A stretch of 64,000 nucleotides of DNA. It comes from RGZA01 sp964568585 (lineage in GTDB: Bacteria; Pseudomonadota; Alphaproteobacteria; UBA9219; RGZA01). The stretch is from the NCBI GenBank assembly GCA_964568585.1, contig CAZMQI010000003.1:1-64000 (forward strand), read 5' to 3'. Numbering within the stretch: the stretch's first letter is position 1; the number at the start of each line of letters is the position of its first letter. The notes below the pieces were generated by a model. It ran no database searches, was not told where the DNA came from, and saw nothing but the letters and a program-made list of their open reading frames with translations. The position numbers and the translations under genes were made by a program. This document shows, piece by piece, positions 41,271 through 50,438 of the stretch.

Positions 41271-41796
41271 TCTTTTCGCCTTCCGAAAGCAGCGCGTAGA
41301 GGGCTTTGGCATCGTTAGCAGCGCGTAGTTTTTCGCAGAATGCTTTTTCGCGGAACATACGGCTTATTTTAGCCAGGGCTTTAAGATGGTCTGCGCCTGC
41401 ATCATGGGGCGCAAGGAGCATGAACAATAAATCAACGGGCTTTTCATCAATCGCTTCAAAATCAATCGGCTGTGAAAGTCGTGCAAAAAAGCCGAATACC
41501 TTATCGGTATTTTCAATCTTACCGTGCGGGATGGCAATGCCATGACCTACGCCAGTTGTGCCCAGTTTTTCACGGGCGAACAGCACATCAAATACCACAT
41601 GTTCGGAAAGGCCGGTGATGGGGGCCGCGAGTTTTGCAAGTTCATGCAACGCTTGTTTCTTATTATCGACCTTAAGGTCTGCGATAATATGCCCTTCACG
41701 AATGAGGCCGGCAGTTGTTTCACGTTTAGTCATGGGTTTATATTCCGGTGTTTTGTTTTCGGAGGATTTAATTGATTGAGGTTTGCGCGCTAACAT
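41251..41796 (-). CDS. ptsN: PTS IIA-like nitrogen regulatory protein
   Basis: EIIA-Ntr domain that is phosphorylated by the nitrogen PTS and regulates potassium and nitrogen responses. The protein is 181 residues; the phosphorylated histidine lies in GVGHGIAIPHGKIEN. FFARLSQPIDFEAIDEKPVDLLFMLLAP and HLKALAKISRMFREKAF complete the fold. The ATG at 41796 is favoured by AGGG six bases upstream; the domain itself begins at a second ATG 21 codons later, and the extra N-terminus is lysine-rich. It lies 21 bases after hpf, as is common in alphaproteobacteria. Confidence 0.93.
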   Translation of the reverse strand: MLARKPQSIKSSENKTPEYKPMTKRETTAGLIREGHIIADLKVDNKKQALHELAKLAAPITGLSEHVVFDVLFAREKLGTTGVGHGIAIPHGKIENTDKVFGFFARLSQPIDFEAIDEKPVDLLFMLLAPHDAGADHLKALAKISRMFREKAFCEKLRAANDAKALYALLSEGEKNVEAAN

Positions 41797-41817
41797 GATG
41801 CACCCTTTTTCCTGGGC

Positions 41818-42462
41818 TTATTTCTTTGGTGATGCATTGGTGGGGTCAACCCAGCCAATGTGACCATCCGCACGGCGATAGACCATGTTCAAATTACCAT
41901 GTGTGCGGTTGTTGAACAAAAGTGCAGGAAGCTCAGCAAAATCCAGCATCATCACTGCTTCGCTTACCGTCAGGTTTTCGATGCGGGTGGTGGTTTCAGC
42001 AACAATCAACGGCGCGTGCGCTTCATTTGCGGCGCCTGCGGCCTCGTTTTCAGGATTGAGAACATATTTACGTGCAGTCATCGCTTCGAATGCTGCGTGC
42101 TTGTCATTACCTTGGTGGTGATGCATATCGAGTAGGCGTTTTTTATGACGGCTCAGGCGTTTTGCAATACGGCCTGCGGCTTCATCGAATGCAGGGTAGG
42201 GGTCGTTTGCGGAGAAATTACTTTGCAGGATAATGCCACGTGCAGCATGCACGGAGATGTCGGCGCGGAACTGATGCGCTTCTTTGGAGAACACGACGGT
42301 GGCATCTAAAGGGGTTGTAAAATACTTGCTGACGACATCGGAAAGGTGTTGCTGGACATGGGCACGAAGGCTGTCCCCTACATCAAGTTGCTTACCCTTG
42401 ATCTGAATCTTCATTTCTGCGGGGGCAGCGTCATTATTTGGCACTTGTGCATGTGTAGTCAT
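41818..42462 (-). CDS. hpf: Ribosome hibernation promoting factor, long form
   Basis: Protein of 214 residues that binds the 30S subunit and promotes inactive ribosomes in stationary phase. The N-terminal domain (about 15-120) has IQIKGKQLDVGDSLRAHVQQHLSDVV and FRADISVHAARG. The C-terminal dimerisation domain has VRAETTT-like VAETTTRIENLTVSEAVMMLDFAELPALLFNNRTHGNLNMVYRRADGHIGWVDP. This is the long, 100S-forming type. It is 300 bases downstream of rpoN and 21 bases before ptsN. Confidence 0.94.
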   Translation of the reverse strand: MTTHAQVPNNDAAPAEMKIQIKGKQLDVGDSLRAHVQQHLSDVVSKYFTTPLDATVVFSKEAHQFRADISVHAARGIILQSNFSANDPYPAFDEAAGRIAKRLSRHKKRLLDMHHHQGNDKHAAFEAMTARKYVLNPENEAAGAANEAHAPLIVAETTTRIENLTVSEAVMMLDFAELPALLFNNRTHGNLNMVYRRADGHIGWVDPTNASPKK

Positions 42463-42759
42463 TGGTTTTTAAAACCCTTCTGTATGGAAAAATTGGGATG
42501 ATTGGTTGGATTGACCCCCGCCTGCTTTTTAAAATTGGCAACCTGTGAGGTTGTGGTAAGCGGCCGGGTTCGAGGATAGTGAGGTCAATGATGTTTTCAT
42601 CGAGTTATGATGCTGCGATTGCGAAATACTGTCAAGAAAACTATCTTTTTTCGGGCATTTTTGAGCTTAATGATTAGAACAAAAGCGGATAATTCGCCCA
42701 TGATTACTGTGGATTACTCGGTGATTATTGGGGGATTATTGGGGGATTAATCAAAAGTA
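42463..42759. other. rpoN-hpf intergenic region
   Basis: About 300 bases of AT-rich DNA. Near the rpoN end, GATTATTGGGG is repeated in tandem (about 42722-42748). No open frame or tRNA is seen. A promoter for hpf is expected here, but no element can be chosen with confidence. Confidence 0.5.
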
Positions 42760-44262
42760 TTAAATTTTGATGCGTTTTTCACGGCGACGTTGTGCGGAGG
42801 TCGCGATGTGCATCGCTTCGCGATATTTTGCAACAGTACGGCGTGCGATTTCAACGCCTTCACGTTTCAGGATTTTTACCAAATCTTCATCTGATAATAC
42901 GGCTGCAGGCGTTTCGCCTTCAATCAATGCTTTGATGCGGTGGCGCACAGATTCGGCTGAATGCGCGCTTAACCCCGAGCATCCATTGATGGATACGGAG
43001 AAGAAGTATTTCAATTCAAACATGCCGCGCGGTGTCGCAATGTACTTGTTGCTGGTTACGCGGCTGACGGTGGATTCGTGCATGCCGATGATATTAGCAA
43101 TATCGCGAAGGGTCATGGGCTTTAAAAATTCAACGCCGTGCTGAAAGAACATATCCTGCTGGCGCACGATTTCGCTGGCCACTTTCAAAATGGTGGTGGC
43201 ACGTTGGTGTAACGCGCGTACCAGCCAATTGGCCGATTGAACGCGGTCTGACAGATAATCCTTTTCCTGTTTCTTGACGACTTGGCCTTGTACTTTTGAT
43301 AAATAACTTTCGTTGATAAGCACACGCGGTAATGTTTCCTGGTTCAGTTCAATGATCCAGCCCTTGGCGGCAGAACCACGCATCAATACATCCGGGATGA
43401 TGGTTGGCGCGGTATCATGATCGAATGCCAAAGCTGGCTTTGGGTTCAGGCAGCGGATTTCGCTGACCATATCTGCGAAATCTTCGGCATCAACACCGCA
43501 CAATTTCATCAATTTATCTTTTTCGCGGGCGGCCAATAAATCAAGGTGTTCGACCATCGCCTGCATCGCAGGATCAAAACGGCCTTTTTCCTTCAGTTGC
43601 AGGGAAAGACATTCTTTCAAATTGCGTGCAAAAATTCCAACTGGCTCCAGTTTTTGTAAACGAAGCAATATGCCTTCGATTATGGAAGCATCACAGCCAA
43701 GTTTTTCAGCCATCACGCTAATATCGGCGGTCATATAGCCCGCTTCATCAAGGCTATCCATCAACATCAAGGCAATGATGCGTTCTTTTGCATCGACAAC
43801 ATCGAGTTGCATCTGACCCATCAAATGGTCACGAAGGCTTACGCCGTGGGAAAGGGTGCTTTCCTGTTCGCCTGCATCTTCATTGCGCCCATCATGGCCA
43901 CCGCTGCGGCTGCTGGATGACAGGTTCCATGAACCTTCATCGCTGCTGTCTTCGCCGCTGCTTTCATAATTGCCTTGGTCGCTGGCTTTATCTGCGGCAA
44001 CCATTTTTCCATCATCGGGTAGTTCTTCATTTGCGTCACGGTCGCGTGCATCGGTTTCGAATGCGTTGTCATCCAACTTTTCCAATAATGGATTTTTTTC
44101 CATTTCGGTTTCGAGGTAGCTAGATAATTCGATGTTGGACATTTGCAACAGCTTGATGGCTTGTTGCAGTTGCGGGGTCATAACCAGGTTTTGCTGCAGC
44201 GCCTGACTGCCGCGCATTTCCATACGTGGGTTTGATGCTTGGGGGTTTGGTGTGCCAGCCAT
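42760..44262 (-). CDS. rpoN: RNA polymerase sigma-54 factor
   Basis: Sigma-54 of 500 residues directs transcription from -24/-12 promoters with AAA+ activators. Region I (ALQQNLVMTPQLQQAIKLLQMSNIELSSYLETEMEKNPLLE) is clear. An acidic region II (DARDRDANEELPDDGK) with Gly/Ser-rich sequence follows. The core-binding domain has GYMTADISVMAEKLG and LEPVGIFARNLKECLSLQL. The helix-turn-helix and RpoN box ARRTVAKYREAM are at the C-terminus. It lies between lptB and hpf in the usual order. Confidence 0.97.
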   Translation of the reverse strand: MAGTPNPQASNPRMEMRGSQALQQNLVMTPQLQQAIKLLQMSNIELSSYLETEMEKNPLLEKLDDNAFETDARDRDANEELPDDGKMVAADKASDQGNYESSGEDSSDEGSWNLSSSSRSGGHDGRNEDAGEQESTLSHGVSLRDHLMGQMQLDVVDAKERIIALMLMDSLDEAGYMTADISVMAEKLGCDASIIEGILLRLQKLEPVGIFARNLKECLSLQLKEKGRFDPAMQAMVEHLDLLAAREKDKLMKLCGVDAEDFADMVSEIRCLNPKPALAFDHDTAPTIIPDVLMRGSAAKGWIIELNQETLPRVLINESYLSKVQGQVVKKQEKDYLSDRVQSANWLVRALHQRATTILKVASEIVRQQDMFFQHGVEFLKPMTLRDIANIIGMHESTVSRVTSNKYIATPRGMFELKYFFSVSINGCSGLSAHSAESVRHRIKALIEGETPAAVLSDEDLVKILKREGVEIARRTVAKYREAMHIATSAQRRREKRIKI

Positions 44263-44307
44263 GGTGATTTCGTCTTCTATGCAAGAATTGTTCCAACTCG
44301 GGAAATC

Positions 44308-45105
44308 TTACAGACGAAACCTTTCTCCAAGGTAAACACGACGAACATCGTCATGGGCAATAATTGCCGATGGAGTGCCTTCCATCAGCACTTTTCCATC
44401 ATGGATAATTGTCGCACGATCAACTAAATCAAGGGTTTCTCGTACATTGTGGTCGGTGATGAGTACGCCGATACCCCGTGCCTTTAAATGCAAAATAAGT
44501 TCACGAATATCTGAAATCGCGATGGGGTCGATTCCCGCCAACGGTTCATCCAGCAGGATGAAGCTGGGGCGCGTGGCAAGCGCCCGCGCGATTTCAACGC
44601 GGCGGCGTTCACCGCCCGAAAGTGCGAGTGCTGGGGCACGGCGAAGATGGGTGATGGAGAATTCGGCGAGTAGACTATCCAGCATCGCTTCACGGCGGTG
44701 TTGGTCTTTTTCGTGAATCTCCAGAACGGAGCGCAGATTATTTTCGACATTCATGCCGCGGAAAATCGATGCTTCCTGCGGAAGATAGCTGATGCCCAAA
44801 CGCGCACGGCGATACATCGGAAGACTGGTAATATCGTGACCATCAAGGGTCATGATGCCTGCATCGGCGTTAATCAGGCCTGTCAGGATATAAAAGAACG
44901 TCGTCTTGCCGGCACCGTTTGGGCCCAGTAGGCCAACAATCTCCCCGCGCTGAACATCAAGGCTGACGTCGCGCAATACCGGGCGGTTCTTGTAATGCTT
45001 AGCGATGTTGAATGCAGCAAGGCCCGGCGTATCGCTGACAATCGGAAGCGCATCGGTTGTAATCTCGCCGTGCTTATCCTTTAAATATATCGGTTTGATT
45101 TTCAT
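44308..45105 (-). CDS. lptB: LPS export ABC transporter ATP-binding protein
   Basis: ATPase subunit of the LptBFGC complex that extracts LPS from the inner membrane. The protein is 265 residues. Walker A is GPNGAGKTT, the Q-loop has YLPQEASIFRGM, the signature is LSGGERRR, Walker B is FILLDEPLAGIDP, and the switch His is in LITDHNVRETL. About 25 extra N-terminal residues precede the usual start. The stop of lptA is two bases upstream. All features match LptB. Confidence 0.96.
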   Translation of the reverse strand: MKIKPIYLKDKHGEITTDALPIVSDTPGLAAFNIAKHYKNRPVLRDVSLDVQRGEIVGLLGPNGAGKTTFFYILTGLINADAGIMTLDGHDITSLPMYRRARLGISYLPQEASIFRGMNVENNLRSVLEIHEKDQHRREAMLDSLLAEFSITHLRRAPALALSGGERRRVEIARALATRPSFILLDEPLAGIDPIAISDIRELILHLKARGIGVLITDHNVRETLDLVDRATIIHDGKVLMEGTPSAIIAHDDVRRVYLGERFRL

Positions 45106-45107
45106 GC

Positions 45108-46070
45108 TTATTGCTTATCTGTCTTATCACTGGGGGCGGGTTTGCCCTTGGCAGAACGAATAAGTGCATGTACGCGGCCTTTACCGGTATTCATGATTTT
45201 ACTTGTACCGGTTTTGAAATTCGCTTCGACCTTATCGCCTTTTAGCTGATTGGTGCCTTGGGTAATGAATACATTTCCCGTAAGGGTCGCGGTGTTGGGC
45301 GTTACATGATAAATTGCCTGATCGCAGATCACGACATCCTTGGCGGAGGTAATATGCACATTGCCATTCGCGGTCATGGTGTCTGCTACCAAATCGCCCT
45401 TCGCGCTTTTCTTGAATTGGGAGATAAGTTCATTCGCGCGAACCTGGCGACCTTCGCGCACGGCCAATGCATGTCCTTTGGCAATCGCCCTGTTCTCGTT
45501 TTCCCAATATTCAAGACTATCAGTTGCGGTAACGGTGTCTGTTGCGGTCATGAATTTCAGATTATCGCCGCGTAAAATTGCTTTTTTGGTATCGATATCA
45601 TATTCAGCTGTCTGGCCGGTTGCGGTCTGGGTCTTGCCCGTTACCTTCACACCGCCTTCTGCTGTTAAACGCCATACTTCGCTGCTGCCATCGGGTTTTT
45701 TGCGGTCATACGCCTTAAGGGTTTCGGCTTCAATCACCACGTCACCTTTTTTGGCTTTGGCGTGACCCGATGCGATATAGACGCGTTCCTGTTCATGCCA
45801 TTCAAGGCTTTTATCTGCGGTGATATCAATGGCATCTTCACCCGCCTTACCGCCAAAGATACCTGGTGCAGCTTTGCTTTCAGTTTGTGATGAAGGCGCT
45901 GGTACTGGCGCGCCAGCTTCAGCTGGTACAGGGATGAATGCGGCATCGGGCGATGTGCTTGACGCGCTGTGTTCTTGGCCTTTAACCGGCGGTAATGTTT
46001 CAGCGCTTAAGGGAAGCGTGGCCGACATCAAAATGCTAGCTATCAAAAGAGGGAATAAAAAATTCGTCAT
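45108..46070 (-). CDS. lptA: LPS transport periplasmic bridge protein
   Basis: Periplasmic OstA/LptA-domain protein of 320 residues, longer than E. coli LptA (about 185). A signal peptide (MTNFLFPLLIASILMSATLPLSA) precedes a Ser/Pro/Ala-rich linker. The jellyroll region carries repeats such as DITADKSLEWHEQERVYIASGHAKAKKG, GGVKVTGKTQTATGQTAEYDIDTKKAILRGD and ADTMTANGNVHITS. The strands stack to form the bridge for LPS. The tail is basic (KGKPAPSDKTDKQ). It lies between lptC and lptB. Confidence 0.92.
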   Translation of the reverse strand: MTNFLFPLLIASILMSATLPLSAETLPPVKGQEHSASSTSPDAAFIPVPAEAGAPVPAPSSQTESKAAPGIFGGKAGEDAIDITADKSLEWHEQERVYIASGHAKAKKGDVVIEAETLKAYDRKKPDGSSEVWRLTAEGGVKVTGKTQTATGQTAEYDIDTKKAILRGDNLKFMTATDTVTATDSLEYWENENRAIAKGHALAVREGRQVRANELISQFKKSAKGDLVADTMTANGNVHITSAKDVVICDQAIYHVTPNTATLTGNVFITQGTNQLKGDKVEANFKTGTSKIMNTGKGRVHALIRSAKGKPAPSDKTDKQ

Positions 46071-46076
46071 GCAGCG

Positions 46077-46820
46077 TTATGGTTTTGATGGCTGTGGTTG
46101 TGTAGGTAGAGCAGGCGGGGTAGCAGCGCCATTTTGCCCCGCATTCGATACAGAAGGCAAGCCAACACCTGGTTTTCCGGCACCCATTTTCAAGGTTGCG
46201 GATGATTGGCCAGTAAAAATAATGGTTTTACCGCCATCTATCGCTTTAAAGCCTTCGCCGCGCACTTCGCCGAAATTTCCCTGTAACAGAACCGGTTTGT
46301 TACCTTCGGCATTCTTGCTGTTCATATCAATGCGGGCTTCATCGGTGGTAAAGGTGGTCCCATCGCTATGGCGCAGCACAACACCTTTTTGAACGTTGAG
46401 GGTGCCATCTTTTTCATTATAAACAGCGCCTTTGCCTTCAGCATCCAGTTTGGTGCCATTATTCAAATCAATGGACGCTTTCGGGTTGGATAAATCCGTC
46501 ACGCCTGCGGCATTGGGTTGTTGTTTTGCCGCATCCGCTTTGACTTCATAGGGGCGGTTTTGTGCATCATGGCTGGTGAAGACCGGCGATACCATGGTTG
46601 CATCAATAGCGCTTAATTTTTTTGGCTCCGCATTGCTGCCATTCACATTGGGCAGCACGACCAACACCAACAAAATGCATGCAGCGGAAATCGGCAGAAT
46701 GAGTTTAAGGCTGCCCACGATGCGGCTGTAACGCGTGATGGCGCCAGCGGTCACGATGCGTTTTTCCGGCATCAACCAGTCCGTTTCATGACCTGTCCTA
46801 TGTTCGCCCTGTTCAGCCAT
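46077..46820 (-). CDS. lptC: LPS export system inner-membrane protein LptC
   Basis: Protein of 247 residues from the ATG at 46820, which follows the kdsD stop by one base (TGATATG); an in-frame TTG nine bases upstream is less likely. A single transmembrane helix (ILPISAACILLVLVVLP) anchors a periplasmic LptC domain with SNPKASIDLNNGTKLDAEGKGAVYNEKDGTLNVQKGVVLRHSDG and LLQGNFGEVRGEGFKAIDGGKTI. A proline/glycine-rich tail follows. The gene order kdsD-lptC-lptA-lptB supports the name. Confidence 0.9.
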   Translation of the reverse strand: MAEQGEHRTGHETDWLMPEKRIVTAGAITRYSRIVGSLKLILPISAACILLVLVVLPNVNGSNAEPKKLSAIDATMVSPVFTSHDAQNRPYEVKADAAKQQPNAAGVTDLSNPKASIDLNNGTKLDAEGKGAVYNEKDGTLNVQKGVVLRHSDGTTFTTDEARIDMNSKNAEGNKPVLLQGNFGEVRGEGFKAIDGGKTIIFTGQSSATLKMGAGKPGVGLPSVSNAGQNGAATPPALPTQPQPSKP

Positions 46821-46821
46821 A

Positions 46822-47796
46822 TCAGCCAACGCCTGCTTTTAATAAATCATGCATGCGGATGATACCTTGCACGACATTCTTGTCATCCAGCACGAAAAAG
46901 CTGGTGACTTTCTTTTCATTCATTTTACCTAAGGCTTCTGCGGCAAGCGCCTGCGGGCCGATGGTCTTTGGCGCACGCGTCATGATGGTTTCTGCGGTTA
47001 GAGTTAGCAGATTATCTTTCATATGACGTCTTAAATCGCCGTCGGTGATGATGCCTTGCAGAATGTTGTTTGCATCAACAATTCCGCAGCAGCCAAAGGT
47101 TTTATTGGTCATAATTAGAATGATTTCGCCAACCTTGGTGTTTGGCGTCGCAACGGGAACTGCATCGCCCTTATGCATCAAATCGCGCACCAGTAATAAT
47201 TTGGTGCCAAGCTTACCGCCCGGATGGAACACTTTATAATCGCTGGAGGTAAAGCCATTGCGGTGTAACAGCGCAACCGCCAAGGCATCACCCAGCGCCA
47301 TCATCATCGTTGTCGAGCTGGTGGGAGCAAGACCCATCGGGCAGGCTTCGGCCGCTTTTGGAACTTCCAGAACTAAATCGGCTTGTCCGCCAAGATTGGA
47401 ATCTTTGCCACTGGTCATGGCAATCAATGGAATACTGAAGCGGCGGGTATAGGAAATGATGTCGGATAATTCGCTGGCTTCGCCAGAATTGGATAGCGCA
47501 ATCACGCAATCATCACGCGTAATCATGCCCATATCGCCATGACTGGCTTCAGCAGGGTGTACAAAGAATGCAGGTGTTCCTGTGGATGCCATCGTGGCAG
47601 AAATCTTGCGTGCCACATGGCCGCTTTTGCCGATACCAGTGACTGCCACGCGGCCTTTTATCGCGCTGACGATTTCAACGGCTTTAGTGAAGCGTTCATC
47701 AAGGCTGGAGCTAAGTTCTTGAAGAGCGCGGATTTCGGTCGCCAATACATCCTTGGCGTGTTGAACGGGGTTCATAAGTTGTGCAGGCTCGGCCAT
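46822..47796 (-). CDS. kdsD: D-arabinose-5-phosphate isomerase
   Basis: Converts ribulose-5-phosphate to arabinose-5-phosphate for Kdo synthesis. The protein is 324 residues. The SIS domain has VAVTGIGKSGHVARKISATMASTGTPAFFVHPAEASHGDMGMI and EVPKAAEACPMGLAPTSSTTMMMALGDAL. Two CBS domains follow (about 205-320). AAGGAAG precedes the ATG. It is the first gene of the LPS-transport operon, which is also its biosynthetic context. Confidence 0.95.
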   Translation of the reverse strand: MAEPAQLMNPVQHAKDVLATEIRALQELSSSLDERFTKAVEIVSAIKGRVAVTGIGKSGHVARKISATMASTGTPAFFVHPAEASHGDMGMITRDDCVIALSNSGEASELSDIISYTRRFSIPLIAMTSGKDSNLGGQADLVLEVPKAAEACPMGLAPTSSTTMMMALGDALAVALLHRNGFTSSDYKVFHPGGKLGTKLLLVRDLMHKGDAVPVATPNTKVGEIILIMTNKTFGCCGIVDANNILQGIITDGDLRRHMKDNLLTLTAETIMTRAPKTIGPQALAAEALGKMNEKKVTSFFVLDDKNVVQGIIRMHDLLKAGVG

Positions 47797-47819
47797 TTAT
47801 CTTCCTTATTAGGGCGGAT

Positions 47820-47857
47820 CGCGACCAAAGAGCGCATTCAAAAAAGTGTTGGTCGCG
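47820..47857. promoter_or_regulatory. Inverted repeat in the kdsD leader
   Basis: CGCGACCAA (47820-47828) and TTGGTCGCG (47849-47857) are perfect inverted repeats about 20 bases apart and lie about 24 bases upstream of kdsD on the minus strand. A GGGC-TAAT-GCCC hairpin follows farther upstream (near 47894). It could be an operator or leader structure; no T-run makes a terminator unlikely. Confidence 0.4.
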
Positions 47858-47945
47858 TGAATCTGCCCGATACCATTAAGTGAAGGATAAAATGGGCTAA
47901 TGCCCTTAATAAGGCAACTTGAAAGAATTGAGTTAAAACAGGGGA

Positions 47946-48554
47946 TTAATGCGCGAAAATGTCTGTTTCTGGCCAGCCCGCAAGGTCAAGCGCGGCACGT
48001 ACCGGCAGGAACGCAAAACAGGCGTCTGCCACATCCTTGCGGCCTTCACGTACCAGCATCACATCCAGCTTGGCTTTCAGGGCATGCAAATGCATCACAT
48101 CGGATGCCGCATATTCCAATTGTTCCTTGGACAGTTCGGCATTACCCCAATCGGAGCTTTGCTGCTGCTTGGAAATTTCAACGCCCAGCAAATCACGTGT
48201 TAAATCTTTTAGACCATGGCGGTCGGTGAAGGTGCGCGCAAGTCGTGATGCAATTTTGGTGCAATAGACAGGACCTGTCATCACGCCCAAGTAAGCCATC
48301 ATCGATGCGATATCAAAGCGCGCGAAATGGAACAACTTGGTTACATTCGCATCGGTCAGTAATTTCTTCAAATTCGGTGCGGCGTATTCACCTTTGGCGA
48401 ATTGCACAAGATGCGCGTCGCCCTTGCCATCGGATAGTTGCACAAGACACAACCGATCACGCTGTGGGTTTAATCCCATGGTTTCGGTATCCATCGCAAC
48501 GATGTTGCCGAGATTGAGATTTGCAGGAAGATCGTTTTTGTGCAGATGGATCAT
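47946..48554 (-). CDS. rnd: Ribonuclease D, short form
   Basis: 3'-5' exonuclease of 202 residues with DEDD-type motifs: VAMDTETMGLNP (Exo I, D and E), LFHFARFDIASM (Exo II) and YAASDVMHLHAL (Exo III, Y and D). The DEDDy active site is complete. E. coli RNase D (375 residues) has additional HRDC domains that are absent here, as in alphaproteobacterial short forms. It is likely to act in tRNA or other RNA 3'-end maturation. It lies upstream of kdsD on the same strand, with 149 bases between. Confidence 0.9.
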   Translation of the reverse strand: MIHLHKNDLPANLNLGNIVAMDTETMGLNPQRDRLCLVQLSDGKGDAHLVQFAKGEYAAPNLKKLLTDANVTKLFHFARFDIASMMAYLGVMTGPVYCTKIASRLARTFTDRHGLKDLTRDLLGVEISKQQQSSDWGNAELSKEQLEYAASDVMHLHALKAKLDVMLVREGRKDVADACFAFLPVRAALDLAGWPETDIFAH

Positions 48555-48654
48555 GGTGCCACTTATCTATGCTATAATTGTTAAAATGTAATAAAGACAA
48601 GCTTGCAGCACTTGTCCAGCATTACCGCTGACATGCTGAATTCTATCAGGAATT

Positions 48655-49263
48655 CTAGCGGTTTTCGTCAATCAGCTTTTTAATTTTGGCAAAGGCGATG
48701 TCGCGGTTTTCCATGGTATCGATGGTGCTGACCAGTTTGCGGTTCTTGTCATACAGATAAATGCTCGCGCTATGATCGACCATGTAACCGCCGTCCTCCA
48801 TCGGTGACATCTTCTTATAATAAATGCCATACGCTTTGGTCATTGCTGCAACTTGTTCCGGCGTTCCGGTTAACCCGATGATGCGTTTGTCATAGGATTT
48901 TAAAAATGACTTCATGCGTTTGATGTCATCACGTTCAGGGTCAACTGAAACAAAAATTGAATTAATGTGCGATGCATCCGCGCCAAGTTTATCAAGCCAT
49001 ATTCCCATATCCGCCATCGCACCTGGGCAAATGGCCGGGCAATGCGAAAAACCAAAGAACATCATGCTGGGTTTTCCGATGACAAACCCTTCGGTAACTG
49101 TTTTGCCATTCTGGCTGATTAGCGTGAAGGGTTGCGTGGCATGTGTGACAAGCGCAGGGGCTTCCTGCGTTGTGTTGGTCGTGGGTGGCTTTACTAAAAA
49201 ATAAATGCCAAGCACGGCAATTATCAGCCATGCAATCATCCGTATTGTTTTAAGTTTGTTCAT
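48655..49263 (-). CDS. SCO1/SenC-type copper chaperone
   Basis: Membrane-anchored thioredoxin-fold protein of 202 residues that delivers copper to cytochrome oxidase Cu-A sites. The ATG at 49263 is chosen because the longer frame runs into tRNA-Leu. A transmembrane anchor (IAWLIIAVLGIYFLV) is followed by FFGFSHCPAICPG with the CxxxC pair, FVSVDPERDD and the copper-ligand His in GYMVDHSASIYLYD. This matches SCO proteins in all key residues. No oxidase subunit gene is in the window. Confidence 0.92.
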   Translation of the reverse strand: MNKLKTIRMIAWLIIAVLGIYFLVKPPTTNTTQEAPALVTHATQPFTLISQNGKTVTEGFVIGKPSMMFFGFSHCPAICPGAMADMGIWLDKLGADASHINSIFVSVDPERDDIKRMKSFLKSYDKRIIGLTGTPEQVAAMTKAYGIYYKKMSPMEDGGYMVDHSASIYLYDKNRKLVSTIDTMENRDIAFAKIKKLIDENR

Positions 49264-49283
49264 TGGATAGTTTTCATAAAAGA

Positions 49284-49370
49284 TGGTGCCCAGAAGAGGA
49301 CTTGAACCTCCACGATCTTGCAACCGCTAGCACCTGAAGCTAGTGCGTCTACCAATTCCGCCATCTGGGC
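49284..49370 (-). tRNA. tRNA-Leu (CAG)
   Basis: The minus strand forms acceptor stem GCCCAGA/TCTGGGC with encoded CCA. The anticodon stem CTAGC/GCTAG encloses TTCAGGT with anticodon CAG. There is a long variable arm of class II type. Length is 87 bases. Confidence 0.95.
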
Positions 49371-49434
49371 ACTATAGTAATGGTATGGGGCGGCAACCTA
49401 AAGCGAGGCTTTGCAAAAAGCAAGTGAGTAGAGA

Positions 49435-50271
49435 ATGCGTATAATTGAACAGATAAAGCAATGCCGGGAGATTGTGGCGGCATGGCGTGCTGAACGCGCA
49501 ACCATCGGTTTTGTGCCGACCATGGGCGCATTGCATGAAGGACATTTAAGCCTGGTCAAGAAAAGCTTGGATGCTGGTCATAAAACCATCGTTAGCATTT
49601 TCGTGAACCCCAAACAATTCGGCCCCAACGAAGATTTCGCGAAATACCCCCGCGTCTTGGATGTCGATGCACAATTATTAAAAGATGCGGGCGCGCATAT
49701 GCTGTATGCGCCGATTGCCACGCAAATGTACCCCGATGGATTTGCGACATCCGTTCATGTAGCAGGGCTCACTGATTATTTATGCGGCCCGTTCCGCCCC
49801 GGGCATTTTGAAGGCGTCGCCACCATCGTCACCAAATTATTGAATCAGGTACAAGCGAATGAAGCATTCTTTGGTGATAAGGATTGGCAACAATTACAAG
49901 TCATCAAACGTTTAGCTGGTGATTTGGATATTCGTACGCGCATCACCGGTGTGCCGATTGTGCGCGAAGAAGATGGTCTCGCATTATCATCGCGCAACCG
50001 GTACCTCAGTGTGGAAGACCGCGCGAAAGCATCCTTGCTGAACATTACCCTTCGCAGTTTGGCCGATGAAATCATGGCAGGCGATGATATTGACGCAGCC
50101 TTAAAAACCGCGCGTGTTGGGTTGACCGAGAACGGATTTGCAGTTGATTATCTAGAACTGGCAGATGCCAGCACGCTGCAACCCGCCCGCAAGCTGGATA
50201 AACCCGCGCGGGTTTTTGTGGCCGCAAGGCTTGGCGGAACACGCCTGATTGATAATATGGCGGTTAATTAG
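49435..50271 (+). CDS. panC: Pantothenate synthetase
   Basis: Joins pantoate and beta-alanine with ATP in coenzyme A biosynthesis. The protein is 278 residues, as usual. Motifs are GFVPTMGALHEGHLSLVKKS (HxGH type), VSIFVNPKQFGPNEDFAKYPR, GPFRPGHFEGVATIVTKL, FFGDKDWQQLQVIKRLAGDL and LALSSRNRYLS (KMSKS-like). panB is not adjacent. It is divergent from tRNA-Leu and precedes tRNA-Ala. Confidence 0.96.
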   Translation: MRIIEQIKQCREIVAAWRAERATIGFVPTMGALHEGHLSLVKKSLDAGHKTIVSIFVNPKQFGPNEDFAKYPRVLDVDAQLLKDAGAHMLYAPIATQMYPDGFATSVHVAGLTDYLCGPFRPGHFEGVATIVTKLLNQVQANEAFFGDKDWQQLQVIKRLAGDLDIRTRITGVPIVREEDGLALSSRNRYLSVEDRAKASLLNITLRSLADEIMAGDDIDAALKTARVGLTENGFAVDYLELADASTLQPARKLDKPARVFVAARLGGTRLIDNMAVN

Positions 50272-50362
50272 AACGCGCATTAAACCCTCTTGCAAAGGGT
50301 GGTGAAAATCATCATATTGCCCCCACCAAGAATAAGCCTATTGATGCATAAGATGCACAACA

Positions 50363-50438
50363 GGGCCCTTAGCTCAGCTGGGAGAGCGCTACGATGGCAT
50401 TGTAGAGGTCAGCGGTTCGATCCCGCTAGGGTCCACCA
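50363..50438 (+). tRNA. tRNA-Ala (GGC)
   Basis: Acceptor stem GGGCCCT/AGGGTCC (one G-U), D arm AGCTCAGCTGGGAGAGC, anticodon loop ATGGCAT with GGC between CTACG/TGTAG, T arm with TTCGATC and encoded CCA. The 29-base 3' portion is repeated at 50508-50536. Confidence 0.95.

Noticed and set aside
42722..42748. Tandem GATTATTGGGG as a microsatellite or regulator
   Set aside because: Only two short copies next to rpoN; too little to support a function.
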